Source: Dromiciops gliroides (lineage: Eukaryota; Chordata; Mammalia; Microbiotheria; Microbiotheriidae). Taken from it: a DNA stretch of 64,000 nt. The notes below the pieces were generated by a model that searched no databases, had not been told where the DNA came from, and saw nothing but the letters and a program-made list of their open reading frames with translations. The stretch spans positions 477,652,669-477,716,668 of the forward strand of contig NC_057862.1 of the NCBI RefSeq assembly GCF_019393635.1, given 5' to 3'. Each line of letters begins with the position of its first letter. Position 1 is the first letter of the stretch. A program made the translations under genes and the position numbers. Of the stretch, positions 36,449-49,484 are shown one piece after another.

Positions 36449-36617
36449 ATCCTTTTTGGGGGGAGTGGGGGGGCTTACACCGGGCAATGAGGGTTAAGTA
36501 ACTTGCCCAAGTCACACAGCTAATATGTGTCAAGTGTTTGTGGCCATATTTGAACTCAAATCCTCTGGAATCCAGGGCCAGTGCTTTATCCACTGTGCCA
36601 CCTAGACGCCTCCTTAG
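36449..36617 (-). mobile_element. WSINE-type SINE in MEMO1 last intron
   Basis: Duplication CACTATAACT at 36439-36448 and 36618-36627. It lies about 150 bp from the Cys244 exon, in sense with MEMO1. Confidence 0.92.
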
Positions 36618-36763
36618 CACTATAACTTTTTAATAAAATGTTAAACTATCATTTTAAAGCAAATTAGAAAAAAAGATACTATCAACACATCCAACCAGTG
36701 ATAATGAGTTAATTCAAATCACTTCATTTTGGATGGGAATTCTAAAGTCAAGATTTCACTCAC

Positions 36764-36868
36764 ATTTAGTAACACCCCAATGGGATGTCTTCCACATATT
36801 GTGTTATGGTATTTCTTCAAGTAATTGCTAAAAGATACAGGGTCTAGTTGTTCTATAATACTCATGCC
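36764..36868 (-). CDS. MEMO1: MEMO1, internal coding exon with Cys244 (residues 220-254)
   Basis: This 105-bp exon is exactly 35 codons, in phase 0 at both ends. The acceptor is a run of T followed by cag and the donor is AAT|gtgagt, all on the minus strand. The translation begins [17 protein letters not shown] and ends [11 protein letters not shown]. The Cys of ICGRHP is residue 244 by counting back from the 297-residue C-terminus. Cys244, with His49 and His81, is reported to form the MEMO1 metal/redox site, so the site appears intact here. There is no stop, frameshift or unusual base composition. Confidence 0.97.
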
Positions 36869-37674
36869 CTGAAAAAAAAAAAAGAAAGAAAACATTATTA
36901 TTTTTAATTAGATGTGGGAAATGTTCCTTTAAATAGCTAAGCAACATAATTAATTAGTTAGGGTAAAGAAAATATATCAAATAAACTTAGTGAAATATAA
37001 AATTACAGTAGTCAATCCTATAGTCAAATATCAATTACCTATAAAATAATCTATAGGAACATTTTAATCCTTTATTCTGGTAAGTGGCATGTTTCTGACA
37101 CTGGGATGCTCATTTGGCAAATGCATTATAAAGTTAAATATAAAATTTTTATTTGCTATTTTTCAATATCTATGTCACCATTCTCCCTTCATAGGAATAA
37201 CTGAGAGTTGACTATATTTGACTATAGGCTTTTATTATTTACATAACATTTTCCTGAACACCCAAAGTATGCAAAGCACTATAAACATAGCAACAAAAAA
37301 CCCTAAGGAATTAAAGAGACTAGACCATTTGCCAAAGGATTTGCTATGAGAGGGAAACAGAAAAGGGAATAATTACAAATTAAGTTAGTGGGTTAGAGTT
37401 TTTAATGAAGATAAAAATCATACAGGGTGATGGTGGCCAAAAAAAAAAAAATCACAAACAAAAGGTAAAAAAAGGTTGTGAACATTTCCATTTCTCTTTG
37501 AAAGAATAATTCTTTATCCATTTAAATCCAGGACTATCTTTCTAAGATAGCAGCACTTTGCAGGATAGGTGATTAACAAATGTTTGTTGGATTACTGATC
37601 CAAACTAGGCTGACCAATAGGAAGGAAAACCTAAGTGCTTGCTTACAAATTGATCTATAATATAAATTATAGAG

Positions 37675-37810
37675 AAGCATAGAATTTTGGAGCTAGAAGG
37701 TACTATAGAAATCATCTAGTTCAAGTACTTCAATTTAAAGATGAAAAAACTGAGGCCCATGGTCCCAGTTCTCCTGACTTCAAATATACTGCTATTTCTA
37801 CTATAATGTG
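37675..37810 (-). mobile_element. CORE-SINE relic
   Basis: 'atagaattttggagctagaaggtactatagaaatcatctag' and 'gatgaaaaaactgaggccc'. Confidence 0.7.
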
Positions 37811-39479
37811 ACCATCAAATCACTTGCTTATATATGAACACTAACAATTTTTGCTGTTATTAGTCTGAATAAGGTTAATAAAGTGAAATCCATACTAATC
37901 CACAGGATGTTTTATCATCCAGTGTTATTTTTTATGTCTAATTCATGTTAGGTGTTCAGTAAACTAGATTAGCACATGCCAAGAGAAGTTTAAAAGGTAG
38001 CTAAGAAATTGTGCTAAGAAAGATCTAAAAGTTCATTGGAATATATTTTATGCTTGCTTTCATTTCATGGAATAATTTAACTAAATGAACTGTATAAAAT
38101 ATCTGAGAATTATTTGTTGAACAATTATAATAAAATATAGTAGTAATAAAAATAAGGGAGCAAAAAAATCAGTGGAGTAAAGCAATAGATATGGCATGCA
38201 AATTTTGCATTTGTTTTTCTAATTGTTTTCTTTCAAGGTGGTTAAAGTATTTCAAATACATATTTTTCTTATAGTACTACATGAAAATAAGTAGGAGCAG
38301 ATATAACTAACCCTTAATTATCAGTTTGTTGCTTTGCTATTTTGTGGTTTATCTACTGAACATTTTTCATTCCAAGCTGGTTTCCCCATGCATGCTTCTC
38401 AGTCACCATTCTCTAGAGACTTTGGATGAGTTCAGAGAAGGTCAACTAATTTTAAATTCAATAAACAAACCACAACTTATACCATAAAATCACAACAGAA
38501 AAAATTACATAATGCATTCCAAAACCAAAAAGAAGTGACTTCATTTATTTTAAAGATAAAAAACTAAGGCAAAAAGGTTTTTAGATCCAAACTAGTTCTC
38601 TTGAATTAACTATTCTACCTCGTAATAATACTAAGGATTCTTTGTACATTGGAACCTTTTACTATAATGTTGGCTTTGTCAGTCTATGCTATGAGAAACA
38701 TTTGAAAGGTTTTTTGTATTTCAGTAACTAATTCCTTTTGGATACAGTTATACATCTCTGTCTTAAACTGAATTATATTCTATAACAAAGAGGGTTATAA
38801 AGAGGTGAGTATAATTTTCAATCTAAATAGCTCAAAGCATTTTAAGCAGTATTGTTTCTTCATTTTACAATAGTAAAGCAAAATTCTTATTTTACAAAAG
38901 CAACCTAAGGAACAGAATAATCCAATCACACTTTCAAATAGAAAAATGTAGAGCTATAAAGTAAGAGAAGAAAATTATTAAACAAGAAGATATATATAAT
39001 GACTGAACACTGATTAAATCATGGCATTTAGGGAAAATATTTGGAAAGATAAGACAGATTGAATCTGAGATAAAATTGTAGAACTGGATATGTGCCATTT
39101 ACCTGTTAATACTTAATTCATTTCAATCATATCCACCTATTCTATGGTAAATATGTATGTAATGTACTGTTTTTTGTTTGTTCCTTTGTTTTGGTAAAGC
39201 AAATAGGGCCACCATCTCAAAGTAAACTACCAGTGTCTAAGTTTCATAGATTATGTAAATAAAAAAACCCTCATAAAATAACAAAATGAGATCACAAAAT
39301 ATCAGCAAACTGAATACAGTACATTTGTCGAAATATGGCTATGGAATCATATGTCCCTCAACAAATAGTTCAAGACAATTATCAAAATTATTTGACCCTA
39401 AAGAAAATAAATCACAAAAATGATAGCTTAAGAAAATTCTTACCCTCAAAATATTTTATCAAGAAAAATATGAAAATAT

Positions 39480-39650
39480 GCTCTTATATGATTCCACATA
39501 TATAACCTATATCAAAGTGCTTACCATCTGGGGGGGGAGGATAGTAAAGAAGGGAGGGAGAAGATTTGGAACTCAAATTTTTTTTTTCAAATTATTGTTA
39601 AAAATCGTCTACATGTAATTAAGGGAAAATAAAATACAATTTAAAAAATA
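39480..39650 (+). mobile_element. L1-type 3' tail fragment
   Basis: Same landmarks as the 23.1-kb copy: 'cacatatataacctatatcaaagtgcttaccatct', a G-run, 'ttggaactcaaa', and a final 'gggaaaataaaatac'. It lies in a MEMO1 intron, antisense to the gene. Confidence 0.65.
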
Positions 39651-40432
39651 GTAATAAATTATCGATGAGTAGCAATTCCAGGAAAACATATAACTTTCCA
39701 GAGATCTAAAAATTTGGAATTTGAACCTTCTAAATTCAAACCAGTTTAAAACATACTAAAATGTGTCCACATCCATCATTTCTAAGAAATGAAGTTTCCT
39801 TCATACACAACAAAAACCTCACATACCACAATCTACTCTGAACAACTGAGCTGGCAGCAACATCAAGACAGCCAAGGATTAGTGTGGGAAAAAAACTAAG
39901 TCCTTGTGCTTTTGCAAAGTCTAACCCCGAAAGTAAACTCCATTAACAGTGCGATGAAGAGAATACTGAATTGCCAATGTTCATGTGGTATTCTTAGCTA
40001 AATATATTTTATAGATTTTGCTTATTAATAGATTTTCATTAAGACCTGCAAATTCTGACCTTGATGTGGCAACAAAAATGAGTCAACATTATTTCTCTAT
40101 GTATGTGTGACAAGGGAAACTCTAGCCAATCGAAGCAGAAATTACCACTCAAAGAAAAAACTAAGTTCCCCAAATATAACGACCATGTGGTAACTAGTAG
40201 CAGAATATTTTCAAGAGTGTTCAGATGTAAGACCCCAAATTATAAAAACTACTGTCTATTTCCATGCTATCATAGACTTAAATAAATTTGATAATTTACC
40301 AAATCATTAAGATTGAAATTTTTCATTTTTAAATGGCTATATATTTATGTGGATGAGAAGAAGAATTCTGCTTTTTTTTTTCAAGAGAGATAGCTCCTAT
40401 GTTGAATGACAAATGATCTTGACATGTTAGAA

Positions 40433-40600
40433 CAGGGGTTGACAAACTACAGCCCAAGGGCCAAACCTAGCTCACCTAGCCTGTGATGTTTTGTAGATTT
40501 TTGTATTTAAAAATGAAAAAAACAATCTTAGACCTTAAATCTTAGATTTGGGAAAAAATCCAAGTAGACCAAGCTTTGAGCCATAGTTTATCAACCCCAG
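40433..40600. mobile_element. Short hAT-type nonautonomous DNA transposon (MITE)
   Basis: 168 bp with terminal inverted repeats: CAGGGGTTGACAAACTA at the left, and the complement of CTGGGGTTGATAAACTA at the right, two mismatches in 17. The interior 'agcccaagggccaaacctagctcacc' resembles hAT-Charlie nonautonomous families. The right flank GTCTAGAA fits the hAT 8-bp target consensus NTCTAGAN; the left flank TGTTAGAA has diverged. Confidence 0.75.
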
Positions 40601-40889
40601 GTCTAGAACAAAGGGCCAAACCTCATAAGATGAAATTTCATAGGCAGAAATGTAGACTTGAGTTTTTTGGTTGTGGTAGTAGTTGTTTTTAATGAGTCGT
40701 GTCTAGAATGGGAAGACATAATCACACCCTTTGGGTACAGTTTCACAACTTATGTGAAAAAAATCTAGTAGACAAAGCTCAATGAGTCCACAGTAGACTG
40801 TAGTCACAAAAGTTAATGTAATCTTAGGCTAGGCTACATTAATAAAACAAGGAAAATAGATGGCCAGTTAAAACTTTATCCTAATCAGA

Positions 40890-41395
40890 CCACATTGAGA
40901 ATAATGTGTTGAGTTTTGGAAGCCACATTTTAGGAAAGAAATTTCTAATCCAGAGAACATCCAAAGCAACCAAGATGAGGCCAGGCCAATATGAAGATTA
41001 GAAAAAAGAAATGGGGATGTTTAGCCCAGGGAAGAAAAGGCTTAGGAAAGTCATGAGAGCTAACTTCAAAACTATCTAAGAGTTATCATATAGAAGAATA
41101 AAGAATTTAACTTGTTTAACAGGCCCCCATGCTCAAACAGAGGGTCAACTGGTAGAAATGCAAAGAGGCAGACCTGGTTTGACAGAAAGAAAAATAATGA
41201 GAGAAAGTCAAAAATGGAATCAGTTACTCTGGGAAGTAATGAACTGTTCATTATTGAAAATATTCAAATGGAAGCTGAATAATCATTTTTGTCAAGAATG
41301 GTGAAGTAGTCATTCATGTTCTGGTACAAGCTGGACTCGAGGACCTAACAAGTCTCTTCTAATTCTTGAGATTCTTAATAAATTTCTATACCAAT
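40890..41395 (+). mobile_element. CR1/L3 LINE 3' fragment
   Basis: Carries 'ggaaagaaatttctaatccagagaacatccaaagcaaccaagatga', collinear with 46080-46135, then the typical CR1 3' stretch ('gggatgtttagcccagggaagaaaaggc'). No open frame. Confidence 0.75.
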
Positions 41396-42001
41396 TTCCT
41401 ATTGAAATTCACAAGGTAGTTGTAAGCTATAGAAAAATCAACTAAAAAGATTGCTCTATGAAATTTTTGTGCCACAAATGATAAAGTAAAATCTATTATT
41501 AAGAGAATATGCATTGCTGTACCACCTGTACTAGGAAAAAGTACCAAATGTCACTGCCAATTTTGAACTATCTGCACAAAATGGACAAAAGGAAGGACAA
41601 TAAATTGAAACTCAAATTTAACAAATTTATTTGTTAAAAGCTTTACTAATAAATGTGGCAGAGAAAAAGTTGTAGTTGGTATCTAAAGTGAAATCTGGGA
41701 ATTGTGCCCTGCTCCCCTGCAATAATGAATCATCAATGTGCCCCTAACCAGATATGCTGCAATGAAACAATGGCCTGTACATCTAAAAGTAGCTTTTTAA
41801 AAAAAAAATTACATACAATTTGTCTATTTATGAACCATTTCAAAACAATACACAAATGAGTCACCTATAGCTCTCAAAATCAATATACAAACCTTCTGAT
41901 TTGGTTATATTAGGTATTCAAATAGCATATTCTCAACTACGAAAAAAAAATTTTAAACAAATTATAATGAGTTATGTCACAAGAAGCCCTTCATCATCTA
42001 C

Positions 42002-42507
42002 TGTGGAGGGGCCCCCTGAACTTATTGAGTTGCCCTATTTTCCAGGGATGAAGCCTCCCATTCTTGCCCTCTCACCTCCAAACTAATATAACAGTGACCT
42101 TTTGCAACTCAACTTTATTCAACTTTCAGTGCCCTTGAAGCCAAGTCAGCCACAAGCCTGGCTCTGGCCAGTATGTCCAGACTTGTAAAAAACTGCTTGA
42201 GCAGCTGGGACCCTTTCAAATAAGCAGAACATCCTCCCTCCCTGGTCCTACATTCCCAAACCCTCCTGCTCCCTCTCACTTCCCCTCTCCTATTGCTCTC
42301 TTCCTCTTCCCATGCCACTCCCATTTAGGAGGAGATTGTCCTCCCATGAGAACTCCCCTTTTTGTCGTACCTCATAAATATCCAATGCTCTATCTGTAGG
42401 GTGGGCTCCAGGATATAAGGAGTTCCCACTGCATGTGCCTTTCTCTTGTAATAAATCAAGTAACTACCCATGTCTTGTAGAATCATGACTTTTGGTTAAT
42501 ACTACAT
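42002..42507 (+). mobile_element. Possible solo LTR
   Basis: A locally G+C-richer block in an A+T-rich intron. It begins TGTGGAGGGG and could end ACTACA. Promoter- and end-like signals are ordered as in an LTR: CATAAATA at 42373 or TATAAG at 42414, then AATAAA at 42450-42455. No clear target duplication and no primer binding site. It could equally be unrelated sequence. Confidence 0.4.
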
Positions 42508-43432
42508 ACTTTTAAAAAGTATTGCTAACCATTTTTTCAACCAACCAAAAATCTGGGAGTTATTAGTTTGTATTCCTGTTCTTCCATGGAATGTATTTTT
42601 AACTTACACTCCCCAATTGTGAAATTAAAAAAACCTTTTATTAGTTTTAAAAGGATGAGAAAAAGCTGAAGTTATTTCAGTATTTTACTGATTTAAATTT
42701 TGTGGTATCTTCTGAAATAAAATAAAATTTCTAGTAGCACAATAAGCTTATCAAAATTTGGAGCATGGCTTAAAGAACATACTAATGTCCAAAATTTTTT
42801 AATTTAAAAATATTCTTTTTTATACTTCCACAGAACTAAAATGTTTACAACAGCTCTGTTTTAGCTATGGAGAGAGGTTCTGATCCTCCTTACCACCACC
42901 AAAACCTACTGCTGACCAAGTGATAATGATCAGCAAGAAAGAGTTCTGGGAGTAGCAGCACCCTTGACACTAGATGGATTTCATTGAAATACTAAGCTTT
43001 ATTATAATTCACAAAATAAAACACTGTCATCTTAGAAAACAGACCCTCCCCAAATATCCATGATCTAAGCAATTTAATTATCATTTGATTATATCATAAG
43101 TAATATGAGTATACATTTATGAAATTTTGATTACATATTCTAGTATTAGCTCTTTATTATTCTCTATCTAGCTAATTACTGATTTCACTTGTTCATTAAA
43201 TTAGAAATTGGATACTCAAATTTAAGACAGTCATAGAAACCATTTTAGCATCTCCAAACAGCACATTCTCTCCAGGCCCCTATATCTAAAAGAAATGACA
43301 TTTTTTAGGTCTATTTTACACCTAAAAAAAATGTTAACTCTTCAAAACTAAGTATGGTTGAAGACAGAAATTTCCCCTTAAGAAAGAAATAAAAGTTCAC
43401 TATTAAGGAAAATTCTGGATTGAAAATACAAG

Positions 43433-43593
43433 TGGGAGACAGCTAGGTGGCACAGTGGATAAAGCACCGGCCCTAGATTCAGGAGTACCTGAGTTCAAAT
43501 CCAGCCTCAGACACTTGACACTTATTAGCTGTGTGACCCTGGGCAAGTCACTTAACCCTCATTGCCCTGCGAAAAAATTTTTAAAAAAACAAA
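43433..43593 (+). mobile_element. WSINE-type SINE
   Basis: Duplication GAAAATACAAG at 43422-43432 and 43594-43604. Confidence 0.94.
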
Positions 43594-45444
43594 GAAAATA
43601 CAAGAGGGTTTTTCTTTGCTTGTGTTTTTAAATATCTACAGCCATTCAGTCTCCATGTCCTTTATGAAAGCATCTAAAAACAAAACCATGTTCTCCAACT
43701 TATAGAACTATCTAGCATTGGCTAAGCTTCTCAATCAGCAATAGACTAATAATGAGGCAGGCAGGAATTCATTCCCAGAAAGAATAACCCAACACAAGTC
43801 TTTAACAAATTCAATTTTGGAAACTAAGTAGGAAGACCTGAATAAGGTTTTTCTGATGAGGCATAATAAAAGATCCTTAAATAACTAAGCTTATTATAAT
43901 TCATTTTACATTGCCCTCTATACAGACATATCTTCCCATCAAGGAATGGCTTTAAGAGAATTCTAATTTTTCAAAAAATGAGTACTTCACAACTTTCTAC
44001 TTTTGTGAAAACTGAGAGACAGTGATTTGAATTGAGATCACTTCAAAGAGGATATTCTAAGTTGGAAATGTCCACAACTCCGTTAGCTTATTCAATTTTT
44101 TTGAATGACAGAGCTTTCAACACCCTTTAATAACTATCTCCATTCAGAATCCCTAAAAGATGGGGAAGCTACAACATATATTAAGTTTCAGCTTTTCATC
44201 TTCTTTAGCTTTTCCGTTTCTTAAGTACTGGGAGCAAATTAAAACTTTTTACATTTTCCTTAAGGATAAACAAGTAGGATATGTAGACAAGTTTTAGACA
44301 CTTCAAAGCAAATGCCTTAATTCCAACTGTCACCACAAAAGGCTTCATCTGATATTATTTTCAATCAATCTGTCTCCCTCTGCTCCATTCTCCCCCTGAG
44401 AACTCACACTATTAGGAATTTTACTTCCTCTGTGGAAGGTGAACTAAAGATAACAATACTAACCATCCTGTTCCTGGGTATAATTTTTCTTCCAAATCTC
44501 CTTGATTCATGACTCCAGCCTTGAAGCTGACCTTCCTTACACTTAACCCTACTCTCCTCAGTCTGGCTGATTCCTTATCAAACACTTCCCCTTAAATGCT
44601 CTAGCTATTAAGTATACAAACTTTCCTATTATGAGAAACTTTAGACTATTATACTACAACTCTATCTATAAGTGTCCAACTCCTGGTATAATTCAGCAAT
44701 TACAGAATCAGATAACCCAAAAAGCATAAATACATCTCTTTGACCCCAAGGGAAATCATCTTTATTTCACATTACAGTCTCATTAGTGGATCATGCTCAC
44801 ATTAGAAGTAGCCAACCACCAAACTCTATACCAATTTTCTTCTAACAAATTGCTGAGTTAAGTCTCTCCATCTAATACTTTGCATGAGGAGCAATCACTG
44901 ATTGCTATACTGTTCTAGAGGATTATTCTAGTTAAACTCCCTTCACCTGAGAACTCAGCTAAGAGTAAGCCTAACAGACACGTTTACCAACCCCTGTTCT
45001 GATTCTCTAAGCTCAATCTCTATGTATTAACTAAAAGTAACAAAAAACAACAGATGAGCTAAATCTTAGATGTCTATGGTAACACTTTTGCTATGCTAAG
45101 AGTTAATGTTATTCCTTTAGCTTTCATAGAAGTAGGTATTAGGGTAAAAACATGTTTAAACAAGACTGGGAATATTATTGTACAATGTCTTTTATATGAG
45201 GATCTAAGCTTTTAAATTCCTTTTTTAATCTAAGTCAAACAAGAGTTTGTTTCTCCAAGTGAACATTCATGCTTTATTTTATCAAATAATGAGACATATG
45301 GGACAAACAATGGCACAATTAAATGGATTTAAATTGACAATGACCAGACCCAAAGAATTGTCATTGATAGTTTGTTATCAACTTGGAAGACAGTCTCTAG
45401 TAGAGTAACCTAGAGATCTGCTCAGTCTCCATGTTGCTCAACAT

Positions 45445-45630
45445 TGGATGATAAATTTATAGCTAAAAGGAACTTCAGATATAATCTAGTCTAATTCTCT
45501 CATTTTACAGATCAATAAACCTGAAGTGCACAGAATTAGTGACTTGCCAAAGGTCACTTACATATGTAGGAGAGATGGGATTCAAATTCAGTTTCTACTT
45601 CTAAATATAACCTTCTTTCCACTAAACTAC
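45445..45630 (-). mobile_element. CORE-SINE/MIR relic
   Basis: 'gctaaaaggaacttcagatataatctagtctaattctctcattttacag' and 'gacttgccaaaggtcac'. Confidence 0.75.
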
Positions 45631-45639
45631 ATTATCTTT

Positions 45640-46390
45640 TTTTCGTTTTTATCCATAACCTTGACAAAGGTATAGATGGCAAATATTAAATTTGCTGTTG
45701 AGACAAAAATATAACCTATGACTAACACATCAGATGAAAGGATTCAAAAAGCTGTCAACAAAGGATAAAATCTAATATGATACAATTTAACAAAGATAAA
45801 TGTTTAGTCTTCCACTTGGGGGTCAAAGAATCAACTTTAAAAGTACAAGATGAAAGATGTGGAAGGACAGTAGTTCATCAAAAACAAACAAACAAAAAAC
45901 CTGGGAGTTTTAGGGGCTGCAGGATCAATATGAGTAAATAATGTGATGTGGTAGCCAAAAAAGCTGAGTGTTTAGGGAGCATTAAGAGAGGAATAGTACA
46001 TAGGGTTCAGGAAGTAAGAGTTCTGCAATACTCTGCCATCATCAGACCACAACTCAAGTATTGCATTCAGTTATGGCAACAAAGTTTTAGGAAAGACATT
46101 AAATTAGAGAACATCCAGAAGGGCAACCAGGATGATTAAGAGCCTCAAGATCATGCCATGATAAGATTGGTTGAATAAACCAAAAAGGTTTGATCTCAGA
46201 AGAATAAAAGAGCTCATAAGAGCTGTCTTCAAATGTCAGAAAAGATGTCTTTTACAAGTATTAGCTTTGTTTTGCCGGACCTGATTTAAGGAAAAAGTAG
46301 CTAAGTAGGAATATCTACAGGTAGAAGTGGTTCTCTCAGGAGACAGTGGTTTCTCCCTCATTACAGGTATCACAAAAAAGACGAGATGAC
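45640..46390 (+). mobile_element. CR1/L3 LINE relic, RT C-terminal part
   Basis: Plus-strand translation follows CR1 ORF2: a NLDKGIDGKYIKFA block (FADD decayed to FAVE), then KCLVFHLG-like, then the open stretch 45948-46139 with VLQYSAIIRPQLKYCIQLW and FRKDIKLENIQKGNQ. This is the conserved CR1 C-terminal pattern (RPHLEYCVQFW...KDIE.LE..Q). Inactive. Confidence 0.85.
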
Positions 46391-46413
46391 AACTTTCATC
46401 ACATCAGTTATAA

Positions 46414-46559
46414 TTGGGGGGGGGCCGCCATGAGGGTCAAGTGACTTGCCCAGGTCACACAGCTAGTAAGTGTCAAGTGTCTGAAGCCATATTTGAACTC
46501 AGATCCTCCTGAATCCAGGGCCAGTGCTTTATCCACTGTGGCACCTAGCTGCCCCCTTG
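46414..46559 (-). mobile_element. WSINE-type SINE
   Basis: 15-bp duplication TCACATCAGTTATAA at 46399-46413, with one mismatch at 46560-46574. Inserted at the end of a CR1/L3 relic. Confidence 0.93.
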
Positions 46560-46929
46560 TCACATCAATTATAAAGGAGCTTCTTGTTCTGGTATAGGCT
46601 GAATTTGGAGGCATCTAGAGTTTCTCCCATCTGTCAGATTCTGAAATCATATGATGTTATTAGCCTTATTGTCTTAACTTCTAAGAAACTCAGAACTAAA
46701 TTCAGCGTTCAGCTGAAATAAGTCATCTCAAGTTCTTATTCTATTTCTCTGCTCCATTTTACTGATTTTTGTTCTGTTTTTTATTTTTATATTGCATTCA
46801 ATGTTAAAGCTGCCCCTCAAATTCTTTTTTAGAAACAGGAGGTTTTTCTGTAATAAGAACTTAAAGATAAACTGGAAATCAGATCTCTAAGTCACCTACA
46901 ATTAATAACAATAACTGGCATTTGTATTG

Positions 46930-47640
46930 TGCTTTAAGGTTTGCAAATAGAATGCCACTGTCTCTCACTCCCCCACATCCAATTATTGCCAAGTCCTGTT
47001 GATTTTAACTTAGATACATCCCTCAATTATGCCCCCTTCTCTATTCTGATACTTACACCACTCTGGTGCAGATCTTCATCATTTCACATGGGAACTACTG
47101 CCAAACACAGTCTTCCTGATGGCAAGTCTATCTCCACTCCAGTCCATTCTCCTGTCAGACACTAGAGTGATTTTCCTAACATGTAGGGCCCAACTTACTC
47201 AATAAATTCAAGTGGATCTCTATTACCTCCAGGACAAAATCCAAAATCCTCTGGGGTTCAAAGACTTGTATAACCTACCCCTTGCTATCTTTTCAATTCA
47301 GTGACACTGGCTTCCTTGCTGTTCCATTTATTTTCATTGGCTGTAACCATTATTGGAATGCTCTCCCTTCTTTATCTCTACCTCCTGGCTTTTCTAGCTT
47401 CCCTCAAGTCCCAACTAAAATCCCATCTTTTACAGGAAGTCTTTTCTAATCCCTTTTAATTGTAGTGTCTTTGTCCTGTGGATTATTCCTATTTATGATG
47501 TATGTTGTTTATTTGTACATAGGTCTTTACATATTGTCTTCAAGTTGTGAGCAACTTGAGGGAAGGGATCATCTTTCACATTCGACAACTTATAGCACAG
47601 TGCCTGGCACACAGCAGGCTCTTAATAAATGCTTATGACT
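46930..47640 (+). mobile_element. L2 LINE 3' end
   Basis: Long L2 fragment in sense orientation: 'gtgattttcctaa', 'ctattacctccaggacaaaatc', 'cccaactaaaatcccatcttttacaggaagtc', 'cttgagggaagggatcat' and the terminal 'gcacagtgcctggcacacagcaggctcttaataaatgctt'. Confidence 0.85.
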
Positions 47641-47644
47641 AAAA

Positions 47645-47835
47645 AATACTATCTTGTCTGATCTTTATAATACCCCTGAGAGGTAGATGCTATTGTTATA
47701 CTCATTTTGCAGATAAGGAAATTAAGGCAGATAGAGAATGACTTGCCCTGAGTCAAATACCTATTAAGTATCTAAGGCAGGGTTTGAACTCAGATCTTTC
47801 TGGCTCTAGGTCCAACTCTATCCTACTATGTGTAG
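47645..47835 (-). mobile_element. MIR
   Basis: 'cattttgcagataaggaaattaaggc', 'gacttgccctgagtca', 'gggtttgaactcagatc'; directly after an L2 3' end. Confidence 0.8.
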
Positions 47836-48134
47836 TCACTAGAATTCTGCTAAAGTCATTGCTAAAGGTATCAGAAAGGGGGGAGGGGGGGAGATTTAAT
47901 GTACATATAGTAACAGTGTTTTTAAATTAACAATAACACAAATCTAGCTCCAAAACTTTTTAAGGCTGGATGGCAGAGAAATTAGATATTGAGGGTAAAG
48001 ATTCGCACACCTCTATAAACTAAAATTCAAAAATGATAGGGAACAAGAGATTCTTTTTATCAGGAATTATAGGAAGTATTCTAGTCCCTCTCTTGTCCTT
48101 CCCTGAACCCTAAAAAAGACAGCTCTCATTGACA

Positions 48135-48385
48135 AAAACAACATGTATATAGCGCCTACTATATGTCAGACACTGTGCTGATTCCTTTTTATAAATATTA
48201 TCTCATTTGTTCTTCACAACAACTCTGGGAGGTAGTTGGTATTATTATCCCCATTTTACAGATGAAGAAACTGAAGCAAACAGAGGCTAAGATACTTGCC
48301 TAGGTTCATACTGCTAGTAGGTGTCTAAGATTACATTTGAACTCTGGTCTTCTTGATTTCAGGCCTGTTATTCTACCACTGCAGG
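48135..48385 (-). mobile_element. MIR, nearly full length
   Basis: 'gcgcctactatatgtcagacactgtgctg', 'ccccattttacagatgaagaaactgaagc', 'tttgaactctggtcttcttg'. Confidence 0.88.
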
Positions 48386-48418
48386 AACAGCTTAGAAAGG
48401 CTATCAAGATACTGAAAC

Positions 48419-48574
48419 ATGGGACAGCTAGGTGGCGCAGTGGATAGAGCACCAGCCCTGGATTCAGGAGGACCTGAGTTCAAATCTGGCCTCAGACACT
48501 TGACACGTACTAGCTGTGTGACCCTGGATAAGTCACTTAACCCCAATTGCCTCAACCAAAAAAAAAAAAAAAAA
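48419..48574 (+). mobile_element. WSINE-type SINE
   Basis: 13-bp duplication AAGATACTGAAAC at 48406-48418 and 48575-48587; sits beside a MIR. Confidence 0.94.
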
Positions 48575-49389
48575 AAGATACTGAAACGTAATGAAGAGGC
48601 TGAAAACTACTTAAACTACACAAAGACATAACTCCAAAAAATGTTCCCAGTGAATTAGTTCCACTAGTTTCATACATGAATATGCAAGAGATCTATTAAT
48701 ATGTCAAAATGGGTGACAGCATAATCCTAATTAGAAACAGCCCCCCCTCAAATAAAGAAAAAAGAAATAAAGAAACAGTCCCTAAAATGAAATAAACAGC
48801 TGCCTAAGCACTGGCCTTGTAAACTCAGATGAATGCAAATATGATAATTTGTTACAATGAAATGAGTATCAAAGACATACATCACGGTAAGTGCAGTTTC
48901 CTTGAGTAGAATCTTTTTTTTTTTTTAACTATTCAACCCCCATTCCAACTTTATCACAAGTTATACCCCTGGAATACTGGAATACTAGTTTTATTTATTT
49001 TAATCACATCTTGGGACGGATTCTCTAAAAGGTGTGGGCTCATCTTTTTTTTTGTTTGTTTTTTATAATCCATACAGAATGAAGAGAAAAAACCTATAAC
49101 TTGCGGGAAGGGGGGAAGAAAAACAACACACATCTTTTTTTAAAAGGCTATGCATCGTTAAATATAATTAACATTTATGGATGTCAAATTCTGATCATTC
49201 ATTCCATTTTGTTCTTCATAACATGAAAACACTTTGCTACATCATGGCAAGAAATTTGTCAGAATTGTTTTTTCAATGACAGTTTATATGAATGATAGAA
49301 CTAATTTCTAGGTACCAAAACTCAACTAAAGCTCCAGTGTTCGCTGGGCTCCAATTTAAAACAGGAAGCTAAGTAGTAACCTTTTTTTT

Positions 49390-49484
49390 GGGGGGGGGGG
49401 GGGGCAGTTGGGGTTAAGTGACTTGCCCAGGGTCACACAGCTAGTTAGTGTCAAGGGTCTTTCCACTGCACCACCTAGCTGCCC
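49390..49484 (-). mobile_element. WSINE-type SINE with internal deletion
   Basis: Antisense copy reduced to about 95 bp: the middle ('gtctgaggcc...ccagtgct') is gone. A 16-bp duplication TAGTAACCTTTTTTTT at 49374-49389 and 49485-49500 shows the ends are intact. Confidence 0.93.

Larger units (their letters stand above)
34394..36763 (-). other. MEMO1: MEMO1 last intron
   Basis: A 2,370-bp intron between the exons at 36764 and 34393, with gtgagt donor and ctttag acceptor. It contains partial MIR and L2 relics and two WSINE-type SINEs, one in each orientation. No extra exon was seen. Confidence 0.9.
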
